DNA from: Gymnothorax reevesii
Taxonomy: Eukaryota > Chordata > Actinopteri > Anguilliformes > Muraenidae
Direction of reading: 5' to 3'
Assembly (NCBI GenBank): GCA_029721435.1
Contig: CM056577.1
Location: 30,348,719-30,412,718, forward strand
DNA length: 64,000 bases
Each line of letters opens with the position of its first letter. Within the stretch, counting starts at the first letter, position 1. Position numbers and translations under genes: made by a program. Shown here piece by piece: positions 1-9,448 of the stretch. Below the pieces are notes generated by a model. It worked only from the letters and a program-made list of their open reading frames with translations, searched no databases and was not told the origin of the DNA.

Positions 1-1340
1 GCTCCTTTATAGAGTCACTATCATCTCTGACTTGAAGCAGCCCTCCCCTGTCTTGCCCATAAGGAGTACCCAAATGATTCTCAACTACATGCAGTAATAT
101 GATAATACATTTATTGATATCAGTGAGCTGTAATAGCTATTGCAATAAAATTAAGGCTTCCTCTTTCAAGTGACATTTGTACTGATGGTAGACCTTAAAC
201 TGACTGGCAATGAAGACAAACGGCTATTTAAACACCGTCGTAACCAAGCATGCTCGCGGCACAAATGAGATAGGAGACGAATGAGATCTCTCAAAATTGA
301 AAGAGTATTTATAATTGCCCTGATAAGATAGGGCTTTTTTAAATTCTGCACAAAAATTGCACTGGGAACTGCTCAAATTTACAAGCTCTGTGAGGGGTTT
401 TGCAGAAACAGGTGGATGGTCCCCCACGGGCAACAAAAGTGGGGCAGGGGGCAATGATCTCTGTGTATTTATAGTAAATGTTTACTTAAAATCGTCCTGT
501 GCCCTGGTGTGTTATAATAATGTAGTTTTGTTCCAGGCTCATGAATCTTCCCTGCCATCCCTGGTATCACTCTTTTTGTTCCCCTAACGCACAAGGCAAA
601 GTAACGAGGGAGGCCCTAACTACATCCTGAGAAAAGAGCGGTATTTGGTCAGTCTCCATAGAGGAACAATAAGCAGATTCTTTGAACCGTTTTTTATGGG
701 TGAGAAATCTGAAAGCTCCCAGATTGAAATATGTTGCCCCTTAAATAAACCTTCAAGTGGAAAGGCATTTCCTTTGAAATCACTGCGTGGAACATGCTAA
801 CCTGAGAGCGTTTTTCCTCATTGTTGTTCTTAATCTAACCCTTCTTTCCAAACGGGAAATAAAGTTGATTGAACATAGCAGGGGCCAAACCCTGGAATAC
901 TGTAGGGTTAAGGGGCCCTGCTTGAGGGCCCAACAGGTACACTGATGTGTTTGTGGCTGCACTGGACCTTGAATCATCAACCATCCGAGTCTGAGTTGAG
1001 CAGCTGGGCCTGCGGGCAGATTAAATTTGAGATGAACACAGAACAAGACCTACCTGCAGCATTGTGGGATTGAGTAACCAGGCGGTGTGGAGGACAGACT
1101 CTGATGCTCTGGCTCCTCGGCGTGAGTCGGGGGGGGGGATGCCCAAAGCTGTTAAAACCACCAACATCACCAGTGGGGGATCTGTCAGCCCTGAGGGTAC
1201 CTGAGTTGGGCTCGCATTCAGCAGCAGGATCAGAGAGCACAAGTTAATGAGCCTGTCCGTCACTATAATTTTTCATCCTTTAAAGCCAAAGGCCTTGTGA
1301 CAGACTCAACCAATCAAGAAAAAAGGGATTTAATTCCACA
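1..1340. other. Left flank, no gene recognised
   Basis: I see no recognisable gene, RNA or repeat family here. The open frames in both strands are under 90 codons, overlap each other and show no known motif. A G-run lies near 1,130. The last ~40 bases pass into the LINE fragment that begins around 1,340. Confidence 0.5.
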
Positions 1341-2285
1341 GGGGCTCCGGAGGACTTAACACTTCTTAAAATGTAATTTAAACAAAACAGAGGTTGTCCT
1401 GTTCAGTCGCCCTGACCGGGTTCAGGTCCTTGGCAGCTCCCTTGGCTCACTGGCACCTTACATCAGCTCCCATGCCAAGAATCTTGCTGTGATTATTGAT
1501 AGTGCCTTCAAACTGGATAAACAGGTCAGCTCAGTGGTCAAGTCTAGCTTTTTTTCAGCTGAGGCTTTTAGCCAAAGTTAAACCATATCTGAGCCAGAAA
1601 GATCTTGAAAAAGTTACCCATGCTTTTATTACATCTCATTTGGACTATTGTAACTCCCTGTATGTCGGTATTCACCAGTCAGAGCTCAACCACCTGCAGC
1701 TCGGTCAAAATGCAGCAGCTCGTCTCCAAACTGGGACAAAGAAACGTGAGCACATAACTCCTGTACTTTCTGCACTTCACTGGCTGCCGGTTAGGTATAG
1801 GATTGATTTTAAGATTCTTTTATTTGCTTTTAAGTCTCTGAATGGGCTGGCCCCGGAATACCTGTCTGACCTTATTAAGCTGCATCAGCCGCCCAGAGCC
1901 CTTTGGTCAGCTGATCAGGTAGTCTTAAACATTCCTCAATCCTTTTTAAAATCTAGAGGAGATGGAGCCTTTGCAGTTGTGGCTCCCACTCTCTGGACCA
2001 CCTTACCTTTGCCTGTGCAGACTGCGAATAGCCTTTCTACTTTTAAAACTTTACTTAAGACGCACTTGTTCACTTTGTCCTTTGGCAGAGTATAGTCTCT
2101 TTTTATTGGGTCTTTTATTTGTTATGCTCTCCATATTGTTGTTTTGTTTTCTTATATGTTATATGGTGTTACTGTTTTTGATAGCTTTTATTGCTTAATT
2201 GTTTCTGCTCATTTTACTGTGAAGCACTTTGGTAGGCCACTGGCTGTTTTAAAGCGCTATATAAATAAAGCTGACATTGACATTT
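1341..2285 (+). mobile_element. L2-like LINE, 5'-truncated 3' end
   Basis: This is the end of a non-LTR retrotransposon: the C-terminal part of the reverse-transcriptase polyprotein plus the 3' tail. The conceptual protein carries the L2/CR1-group signature after the RT palm: a 'FFQLR..AKVKPYLS' stretch, then 'HAFITSHLDYCNSLY' (about 1,615-1,665), 'LHWLPVRYRI' (about 1,777-1,806) and a final 'FKTLLKTHLF'. The 3' end has the L2-type tail: a GTGAAGCACTTTGG motif at about 2,219, 'GCTATATAAATAAA' at about 2,256 and short TGACATT repeats. The catalytic RT domain and endonuclease are missing, as expected for 5' truncation. A frameshift lies in a T7 run near 1,550, so the copy is dead. The tail favours L2 over CR1. 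Confidence 0.85.
1549..2095 (+). pseudogene. RT C-terminal fragment of L2-like LINE
   Basis: About 180 codons of open frame correspond to the post-palm region of an L2-like pol. The catalytic YADD box is absent because the copy is 5'-truncated. Upstream codons from about 1,380 to 1,545 continue the same protein in another frame ('NLAVIIDSAFKLD' type sequence), showing a one-base slip in the T run at about 1,550. It stops at 2,095, about 190 bp before the tail. A non-functional remnant. Confidence 0.8.
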
Positions 2286-2335
2286 CCAGATTTAACAAGA
2301 TTAAACTCTTCAAAATAAGCAGCACTGTCACCTCA

Positions 2336-2566
2336 CCGCAAGTGAGTTTTCTCCAGGTACTCCTATTTCCTCCCTCAGTCAAAACACATGCATGTCAGGC
2401 TAATTGGAGACTACATAGGCTGTTTACATGAGTGTGTGAATGAATAGTGTGTGAATGGTGTTTGAACCCCGCAATGAATTTGCACGCTGTCCAGGGAGTG
2501 TCCCTGCCTTTCGCCCGTAGTTGGCTAGGATAGGCTCCAGCTCCACCGTGACCCTAGTGAGGAAGA
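2336..2566 (+). repeat. V-SINE core/tail fragment
   Basis: The sequence follows the conserved vertebrate V-SINE core: 'catgcatgtcaggctaattgg' type at about 2,389, then 'gctgtccagggagtgtccctgcc', 'ggataggctccagctcca' and 'ccgtgaccctag'. The tRNA-related head is missing, so it is a 5'-truncated copy directly after the LINE tail. A second copy is split at 43,003-43,218 and 47,288-47,425. Confidence 0.7.
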
Positions 2567-3424
2567 AACAATATACTTTGTAAAACATATCAGTGCAGAC
2601 ATGGCCTAAGACCTGAAGGAGTGTTTGCACATGAAGGAAGATGTCTCCACAAACTACAATTACTCCCCTGCATGAGGGACAGTGTTCTTCTGACGTCCAA
2701 GGTCATTATGGACAGTGCCACAGACATCAGAAAAGTCTGACTGAGCGGAGGGTCACCACATCAAATTAACATGCAACTAGCTGCTGCTAATGTGGTCATT
2801 TTGCATAATTACTTTACAATATCAAAGGTTTGCGTAAAGCAAACCCAAGAGCTAGAGCAGGGCTTGCATTTATCAACATCTGCTCTAACTCCACAGGAAT
2901 GAATGGTAAATCACACTGGCTTTTTTGGAAGTGGTGAAAAGCCTCCCAGTTGACTGAAATTTGTTTTATATGGAGTGAACCAATCTTGTAATTCCATCGC
3001 AACAGAGTTATTTTGCTTGAAGGATGCAACTTATTCTATGACTGCCTCTTGCAATGAACTGACAATGTAGCATGACAGGGCTGCTTTAAAAATGTATTGC
3101 TTAGAATTACACTTTGAAAGGACATGTCTCCTGGTATGAAAAATTATAAAGGCTCAACTCAGAATAATAGACTACCACAAAAACCACAGCCAGGCTTTTG
3201 AGAACATGATGAATGCAATTGTGTCTTCTTTTTCTCACAATTGGGAACCTTAATTACATTTATGAGAGCTAATTGTTGCTGTCCCCACCAATGGGCAGTG
3301 AGCAATTCAACTGTCATCCCACCCGAATGAAATACTCTTTCTCTTTAGCAATGTCTCAGTCCAGTTTTCACATCAGATCATAATAATCATCCTCATGCTA
3401 GAATGATACCTTAAGATTTCGAAG
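2567..3424. other. No gene seen
   Basis: Non-coding sequence without a recognised repeat or gene. The open frames are short and carry no family motif. Confidence 0.4.
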
Positions 3425-4385
3425 AACAAGTCATTACCTCCACCAGTAGGTACCACAATCTTTTCTGTCTTTGTATGGTTGTGTTTATGTGTGTGTTTTT
3501 CAGCAGGATTGCTCAAGAACTATTCAAAGGATTACCAAAACAAGATGTGTTTGTGAAACACTGATGCCCCCGTGCATAACATGCACATGCTAACCATTAA
3601 AGGCCTATCATGAGTCAATCAAAGGGTTAAAGGTCAAGGTCACCATTCATTACCTCATCAGAAAGGCCTTATCCTAAGGAATACATATGCCAGGTATCAA
3701 ATGCCTATTACTAGCTAATGAAAAGTTATGGCCCATGTTAAAGTTTTTGTTACCAAATGTCATGCTCCAAGGTCAAGGTCACAAGGTGAAAAGTCATGAC
3801 CCCATCTGAAATGCCTTCTCACAAGCAATGCATATGTCAAGTATCAAAGGCCTATCATGAGCTGATCAAAAGTTATAGCCATGTTAAAGTGCAGACAGAC
3901 AGACGGACAGTTGAGAAACTATATGCCCCTGAAATTTGAAATGCCTTCTCACAAGCAATGCATATCTCAAGTATCAAAGGCCTATCATGAGCTGATCAAA
4001 AGTTATAGCCATGTAATAGTGCGGACAGACAGACAGACGGACAGGTGAGAAACTATATGTCCCCGAAATCTGAAATGCCTTCTCACAAGCAATGCATATG
4101 CCAAGTATCAAAGTCCTATGATGAGCCGATCAAAAGTTATAGCCATGTTAAAGTGCGGACAGACAGACTGACGGACAGGTGAAAAACTAAATGCCCCCGA
4201 AACTTCGTTTACAGGGGCATAAAAAATGTATGGGAAGTGGGACTGGATGAATGGGGAGGTGTTAAGAGAAGAGGTGAAGGTGAAGAGGTGTTAAAAAAAA
4301 ATCGGGATTCTGCAGCTGATTATAAGTGCTAACGGATCAAAACCTGCTGTCTGAGGTACGCCCTCTCTGAGGGCCTCTAGTTTAG
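3425..4385 (+). repeat. Unclassified foldback-type repeat with (GTCT)n / 'caggatatctcaa' signature
   Basis: The left end reads 'attacctccaccagt' and the right end closes with 'cgccctctctgagggcctctag'. Between them lie a 'gtctttgtatggttgtgtttatg' GT-rich stretch, 'cagcaggattgctcaagaac' (about 3,502) and two 'ggtcaaggtcac' motifs (about 3,640 and 3,770). The same left and right signatures recur at 15,765-16,128 and 31,370-31,652, where the right end is the complement of the 'cctccacc' left end. I infer a non-autonomous DNA-transposon-like family. No transposase is present. The internal tandem array is listed separately. Confidence 0.5.
3808..4203 (+). repeat. Tandem array, three ~131 bp units
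   Basis: The word 'atgccttctcacaagcaatg' starts at 3,811, 3,941 and 4,075, so the units are 130 and 134 bp long, plus a final unit of about 129 bp. Each unit runs through 'atgagctgatcaaaagttat' to a (gaca)n(gacg) block and 'aactatatgcccc'. A more diverged unit can be seen at about 3,660-3,760. The array expands the repeat element that contains it. Confidence 0.85.
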
Positions 4386-4967
4386 AATATTTTTTTTCCT
4401 TGATGTCAGTGTTTCTCAATTGCCTGTAGCAAATGCATTGGAATATTTTGTGACTTCACACTTTAAATGATTGGGCCTCTCAGCAACCCAACCCAGTGTT
4501 TTTAAGGTTACATCTGCACCAGTACATTTTAATTTTAAAATTGGTGTTTTAAAACGAAAACGATCACCGTCAGCACTTACAGTAAAACGCAATGTCAGAC
4601 TTTTCAAACTGAAATGAGGTCAGCATTTTCAAATTCTCCAGTTTTGGAGCTCACAAACATTGGAGTAGAATGGATGCCAAAGGAAAACAGAGCTGAAGTT
4701 ACACGTCTTAAAATGAAAATATGTAGCTGAAGACTTTTCGTTACCTTAGATGCCAATAGTTATTGGAATGTATGATGTCATAATCGCAAGTAGAACACAG
4801 CACTCTGCAAGTATTTAAAAGCATGCTCTGATACAAAAGTATGCTGCACACCATTATCCATGTTTGAATCAGCTGCGCACAAGCCTGCATTTCTTCATCA
4901 TGATTTAGTCATGAAATGTCTGTTCGTGAATCATAAAACAGCAATATTTTACCCGAGGAGCAGATGT
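4386..4967. other. No gene seen
   Basis: AT-rich non-coding sequence with no recognised element. It ends at the TA target site of the Tc1-like transposon. Confidence 0.4.
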
Positions 4968-5329
4968 TACAACCCCAATTCCGAAATAGTTGGGACAAAA
5001 TGAAAATTGTGAATAGAATCAAAATGCAACAACTTTCAGATCACAATTTGAGCCAATATGTTATTTACAATAGAAGATAGATAACATTTCTGATGTTGAA
5101 ACTGAGACATTTTACATTTTTGTCCACAAAATGAACTCATTCCGGACACAGGCAAAAAAGGGCTGAAAAAGCAATTAACATATAAGAGAATCAGCTGAAA
5201 GAACATTTAGCAAGTAATTAAATTAACTGGCATCAGGTGTGTACCATGATTGGCTATAAAAGGGATGTCTTAGAGAGGCTGAATCTCTCAGATGGCCAGA
5301 GGCTCTCCAACCTGTGAGGGCTTGCGTAA

Positions 5330-6170
5330 AAAAAATGTGGAATATTTTAAAAACAATGTTCCTCAATTTCAAATTGCAAAGGCTTTGAAGGTCTCATCAT
5401 CAAGAATGCATTAGATCATCAGAAGATTCAGAGAAACTGGAAAACTCTCTGTGCGTAAGGGACAAGGCCAATCTTCGGGCCCTCAGACTCACCGGCACGA
5501 TTCGGTCATTAACATTACTAAATGGGCCCAGGAAAACTTAGAGAAACCGCTCTCTGTAAACACAGTCTGCCTTTCCATCCACAGATGCCGCCTAAATCTC
5601 CATCATGCAAAAATAAAGCCATTGTTGCACATGATCCAGAAGCACCACCATGTTCTGTGGGCCAAGGCTCATTTAAAATGGACTGTAGCAAAGTGTCCTG
5701 TGGTCAGACGAGTCCAAATTTGACATTCTTGTTAGAAATCATGGGCATAGTGTCCTCTAGGCTAAAGAAGAGAAAGATCACCCCTAATGTTATCAGTGGG
5801 TGATGGTATGGGGATGCATTAGTGCATATGGTGTGGGACATTTGCATGTTTTAAAAAGCACCATAAATGCTGAAAGGAATATAGGTTTAGAAAAGGTTTT
5901 AGAGCAACATATGCGCCCCTCCAGACGACATCTATTCCAGGGAAGGTCTTGTGTATTTCAGCAGGACAGTGCAAAACCACATACTGCAGCTATTAAACTG
6001 CATGACTTTGTAGTAAAGGTGTCCGTGTGCAGAACTGGCCTGACTGCTGTCCTGATCTTTCACTGATTGAGAACATTTGGCAAAGGAGACCCAAAACTCT
6101 CAAGCAGCTGGAAGCCTGTATTAAGCAAGAGTGGGATCAAATTTCAAGGGCTAAACTCAAGAAACTTGTC
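5330..6170 (+). pseudogene. Tc1-like transposase, decayed, 5' portion
   Basis: Fragments of a Tc1-family DDE transposase are spread over several frames. 5,451-5,720 gives the second helix-turn-helix and linker. 5,800-6,066 gives 'MVWGCISAYGVGHLHV', typical of the strand after the first catalytic Asp, and 'VFQQDSAKPHTA', the second catalytic Asp box. 6,027-6,170 gives 'NWPDCCPDLSLIENIW', the third (Glu) box. The C-terminus is moved to 14,301-14,365 by the LTR-element insertion, where a 'KKKGCYTMV'-type end is readable. There are at least three frame changes plus in-frame stops, so no function is expected. Confidence 0.85.
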
Positions 6171-7088
6171 TCCTCTGATATGGAATCAGTTGACACCAGA
6201 TGCGGGAAAAGGGAATGAGGATTTTATTTTAAACCAAAACAAAACAGGCACGAGGGCCAACAAAAAACTTGGCCCAAAGGGTTGCAAAAAACAAACTAAG
6301 GTAAGCTACACAGAGCTAAAAAACAAAGAATGCAAATGACAAAAAACAAAAGGCACTGGAAACTCCAGGCAAGAAGATCAAGAAAAATAAATAAACAGAC
6401 TAAATATATATACACAAGACAAGAGGCTAGGACAAGACTTGAAACTAGAAATGCTAGGGAACTTGACAAGAACTTGGCTAAACTTGAACATGCAACGAGA
6501 CGCGAGACACTGTCTGCCAGCCAACTTCCACCGCATCCAGATAAAGGCTTGGAAATCATGACATGAGGGGTAACACCTGGAGAGAGAGAGAAACAAGAGG
6601 CATGGCAAGATCAAGACATGGACAGAGATTGGATGACAAGACCTGCTCATTAAGAGAATGAGCGTGCTCAGCTTAAGTACCAATTAAGTATGCAGCCTGG
6701 AAGCAAGCATGAATGTTCAGAACAGAAAAGCACAGCAAGATCTTGAAATAGCAAAGCAGGAATCATGACAACAAACTCCCTGTCTAAATTAGTAGTATTA
6801 GTAATGTGCCTATCTAAGAATTACACCACCCAGTGAGTGTTAGTAAATGTTAGTAACTTAAAAACAGTTAATTGTCAATTAAGCTTAGAAAGGCCCGAAT
6901 CCAGCACAGCACGGAAGGAAGGGGAAATACCAAAGCCAACCATAGCTCAGAAATGTGCAACAACGAAGGCACGGGGCGGAACGCAGACAAGCGGTGGAGT
7001 GGCATGGCAGACCTGGCATGAAACAAAACATGGAAAAGTAAAAACATGGAATGTGAAACATGAAATGCAAAAACTGTGACATGAACTA

Positions 7089-8599
7089 TACTCAGCAACA
7101 AAAGTTTCTGTGACACCATTTATGTGTGTGTTATAAATGACACGCAAAGATCTCAATGCAATCAATATGTTTATTTAACAGGAGAAACACTTGACTTTTC
7201 AGTGCCAACGTCACTCAAAACGAAAAATGTCATTTTCATGCGTCATGAAGCACTTGTCTGACGTCTAACCAATTGTGACCTTCACACTTCAATACCGGGT
7301 GTGACTTCCTCGTGCCATGATGCAAGCAACGCATCTCCGGCGCATGGACCGAATCAGATGTGCCAGAAATTGCTGTGGGATGTCATTCCAAATCTGACGT
7401 AGACGTTGTCGCAATTCCTGGAGTGTAGCTGGTGGGTTATCCAACCGCCGCAAACGTCGATCCATCTCGTCCCAAAGATGCTCGATTGGGGACATGTCTG
7501 GGGATCTGGCTGGCCATGGCAGGACATTGACATGTTGTTGCATCAGATACTGCTGTACAATCCTTGCAACGTGTGGTCTGGCGTTATCATGTTGCAGCGT
7601 TATTCCGGGACCATGTTGCATCAAAAACGGTACCACCAATGGCCGTAGCACTTCATCGCGATATCTTTGACCTGTCAGATTTCCATCAACAACAAGCAAA
7701 TCTGTTCTGTTTCTAGCCGTGATCCCTCCCCAAATCATGACACTACCACCTCCAAAACGATCAAATTCCTGAACACAGTTGTTGGCATAACGTTCTCCAC
7801 GTCGACGGTATACACGTAAACGACCATCACATCGGTAAAGCATGAATCTTGATTCATCAGTGAAGAGTACAAGATCCCACTGACGTTGGATCCACCGTCG
7901 ATGTTGTTGTGCCCACTCTAGACGCAGTCGTCGGTGTTGTACTGTGAGTATTGGACGTCTTGCTGGCCGACGTGGGACAATGCCAAAATGACGGAGACGG
8001 CGACGGATTGTCTGTGCAGACAGTCGCCTCAAACCAGGTATCGTTCTTGCAGTTATGGTTGCAGGTTGGAATCGATTTCGGAGATGGGTTGTTCGAATCC
8101 AGTTGTCCTGTCTGGGAGTGGTTACTCGTGGACGGCCGCTGCGAGGACGGTCTCTGACATGTCTTGTCTGCTGATGACGCTGCCATAAGTTCCAAATGGT
8201 GTTTCGGTGGACATTCAGGCGATGAGCAACTTCCCTCTGCGAGGTTCCGGATTCAATCATCCCAATGGCCCTCCACCGATCATTTTCAGACAGTCTTGGC
8301 ATTTAGAGGGTAGAGTTCCTGATCCGAAATGGCTGTGTTTTCGATAAGTGATGCTTCCGTCGTTCATCAGGCACAACGTGAACATTCCAAAAATTCTCCT
8401 CTTTTATTGCCATCCACAAGCATGATTTACGCACATTTTCACGTGCAAAGTCATTTTCTCGCATTTTCATGATTTCCATTTCAATGTTGTGTTTACGTGT
8501 ACTGTTTCAGTCTGATATCACCATGTATGACAATTTCATAATTGCGTTATGAAAAATAATTAACAATATTGGTGTCACAGAAACTTTTGTTGCTGAGTA
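7089..8599 (-). mobile_element. Tc1-like transposon (DD34E), apparently intact
   Basis: A 1,511 bp element inserted at TA inside the 3' LTR of the chromovirus; the uninterrupted LTR shows the empty site as 'catgaacTAtgaac'. The ends are perfect 30 bp inverted repeats that start TACTCAGCAACAAAAGTTTC and diverge right after 'gacacca'. TA flanks are at 7,087-7,088 and 8,600-8,601. One transposase frame fills 7,289-8,302 with no stop. It must be younger than the retrotransposon insertion, which itself looks recent. This is the most plausible active element in the window. Confidence 0.96.
7289..8302 (-). CDS. Tc1/mariner-superfamily transposase, DD34E
   Basis: A 337-residue frame, the usual length for a Tc1-like transposase, which would cut the element at its inverted repeats in the nucleus and join it to a TA target. 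Residues 1-50 form a helix-turn-helix ('GTSQREVAHRLNVHRNTIWN'); 51-60 hold the GRPR hook ('RSGRPRV'); 65-110 form a second helix-turn-helix. The catalytic domain has 'VLFTDESRF' (Asp149), 'ITLQHDNARPHVA' (Asp239) and 'WPARSPDMSPIEHLWDEM' (Glu274). Thirty-four residues lie between the last two, hence DD34E. 'GGSVMIWGGI' at 184-193 is the usual Gly-rich box. The ATG is the first in frame and gives the canonical N-terminus. No stop or frameshift is present. It reads opposite to the TIR numbering used here and has no other gene beside it. Activity is inferred from integrity only. Confidence 0.96.
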   Translation of the reverse strand: MPRLSENDRWRAIGMIESGTSQREVAHRLNVHRNTIWNLWQRHQQTRHVRDRPRSGRPRVTTPRQDNWIRTTHLRNRFQPATITARTIPGLRRLSAQTIRRRLRHFGIVPRRPARRPILTVQHRRLRLEWAQQHRRWIQRQWDLVLFTDESRFMLYRCDGRLRVYRRRGERYANNCVQEFDRFGGGSVMIWGGITARNRTDLLVVDGNLTGQRYRDEVLRPLVVPFLMQHGPGITLQHDNARPHVARIVQQYLMQQHVNVLPWPARSPDMSPIEHLWDEMDRRLRRLDNPPATLQELRQRLRQIWNDIPQQFLAHLIRSMRRRCVACIMARGSHTRY

Positions 8600-8701
8600 T
8601 ATGAACTATGAAACTATGAACTATGGAATCTTGATACATGAAACTGTTAAAACCATGAATAATACTGTTCTGGCCAAAGGCCAGAACCCCGGAACACAAC
8701 A

Positions 8702-8714
8702 GTACCCCCCCCTT
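8702..8714 (-). promoter_or_regulatory. Polypurine tract before 3' LTR
   Basis: Read on the minus strand, AAGGGGGGGG is followed by TAC and then the LTR start TGTTGTG. This is the expected place and composition for the plus-strand primer tract of an LTR retrotransposon. Confidence 0.75.
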
Positions 8715-8932
8715 ACAAAAGCGGCACCTGACGCTGACAAAAAACACCAATAACTAAAATACATGAAGCCGCACAAAACTAAATACGAATCCCACAAGAC
8801 AAAAACCCTAAGACACAACACCTAACAAAGAAAGTACAAGAAACAATAAACATAAACAAGATTACTTGGGGTCTCCAGCAAGCTGGGGCTAAGGCTTAGG
8901 CTATGGCAATGGCTAGAGGCTATGGCTATGGG

Positions 8933-9448
8933 CTATGGCTTGGGGTGTGACTGGTGGTAATCATGGATGAGAGATTTGTCTAGGATATGCCTGGCCGGGA
9001 CCCAGGAACGCTCTTCTGGGCCGTACCCCTCCCAATCCACGAGGTACTGGAGGCCCCGGCCCCTCCGACGGCAATCCAACAGAGACTTGACTGTGTAGGC
9101 CTCCCCTCCGTCGATGAGCCGAGGAGGAGGCGGAGGCTCAGGTGGGGGCATGAGGGGGGAGGTGGCAACAGGCCTCAGGCGTGAGACGTGGAACACAGGG
9201 TGGAGACGTCGCATGGTGGATGGGAGCTTGAGCCGGACAGCAGTGGGGCTGATGATCCTTTGTATGGGGAAAGGACCCAGGAAGCGAGGAGCCAGCTTTC
9301 GGCTTTCCACCCGGAGTGGGATGTCCTGCGCCGCTAACCAGACCTTCTGGCCGACCCGATAGTGAGGGGCTGGGCGCCGACGCTTGTCTGCCGTGGTCTT
9401 CATCGTCTTACCCGCCCGAACCAAGGCGCGGCGAGCAGACAGCCACAC
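8933..9448 (-). pseudogene. Integrase C-terminus and chromodomain, frameshifted from gag-pol
   Basis: This frame carries the end of the polyprotein. A basic stretch leads to '[10 protein letters not shown]', then the GPY/F module '[13 protein letters not shown]', '[12 protein letters not shown]', a Pro-rich linker, and a chromodomain ('YTVKSLLDC', '[15 protein letters not shown]', 'VPARHILD') that ends in 'YHQSHP'. Chromodomains of this kind bind modified histones and steer integration to chromatin. The frame is offset from the upstream one. The break lies between about 9,449 and 9,520, so an intact polyprotein is not made unless this is a sequencing error or is bypassed. The integrase core itself is upstream of the break. 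Confidence 0.85.

Larger units (their letters stand above)
6176..8701 (-). repeat. 3' LTR of chromovirus, interrupted
   Basis: This matches the 5' LTR at 13,283-14,295 from 'tgatatggaatcag' to 'ccggaacacaaca', except for a Tc1-like insertion at 7,089-8,599 placed at a TA. Without the insertion it is about 1,013 bp. In element sense it begins TGTTGTGTTCC and ends CATATCA. Confidence 0.95.

Noticed and set aside
3808..4203. CRISPR array
   Set aside because: The repeats are direct, contiguous ~131 bp units without short repeats alternating with unique spacers, in a eukaryotic genome.
6296..7165. Several open frames of 60-100 codons at 6.3-7.2 kb, repeated at 13.4-14.2 kb
   Set aside because: They lie in the two LTRs and are identical because the LTRs are identical. 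No protein motif.
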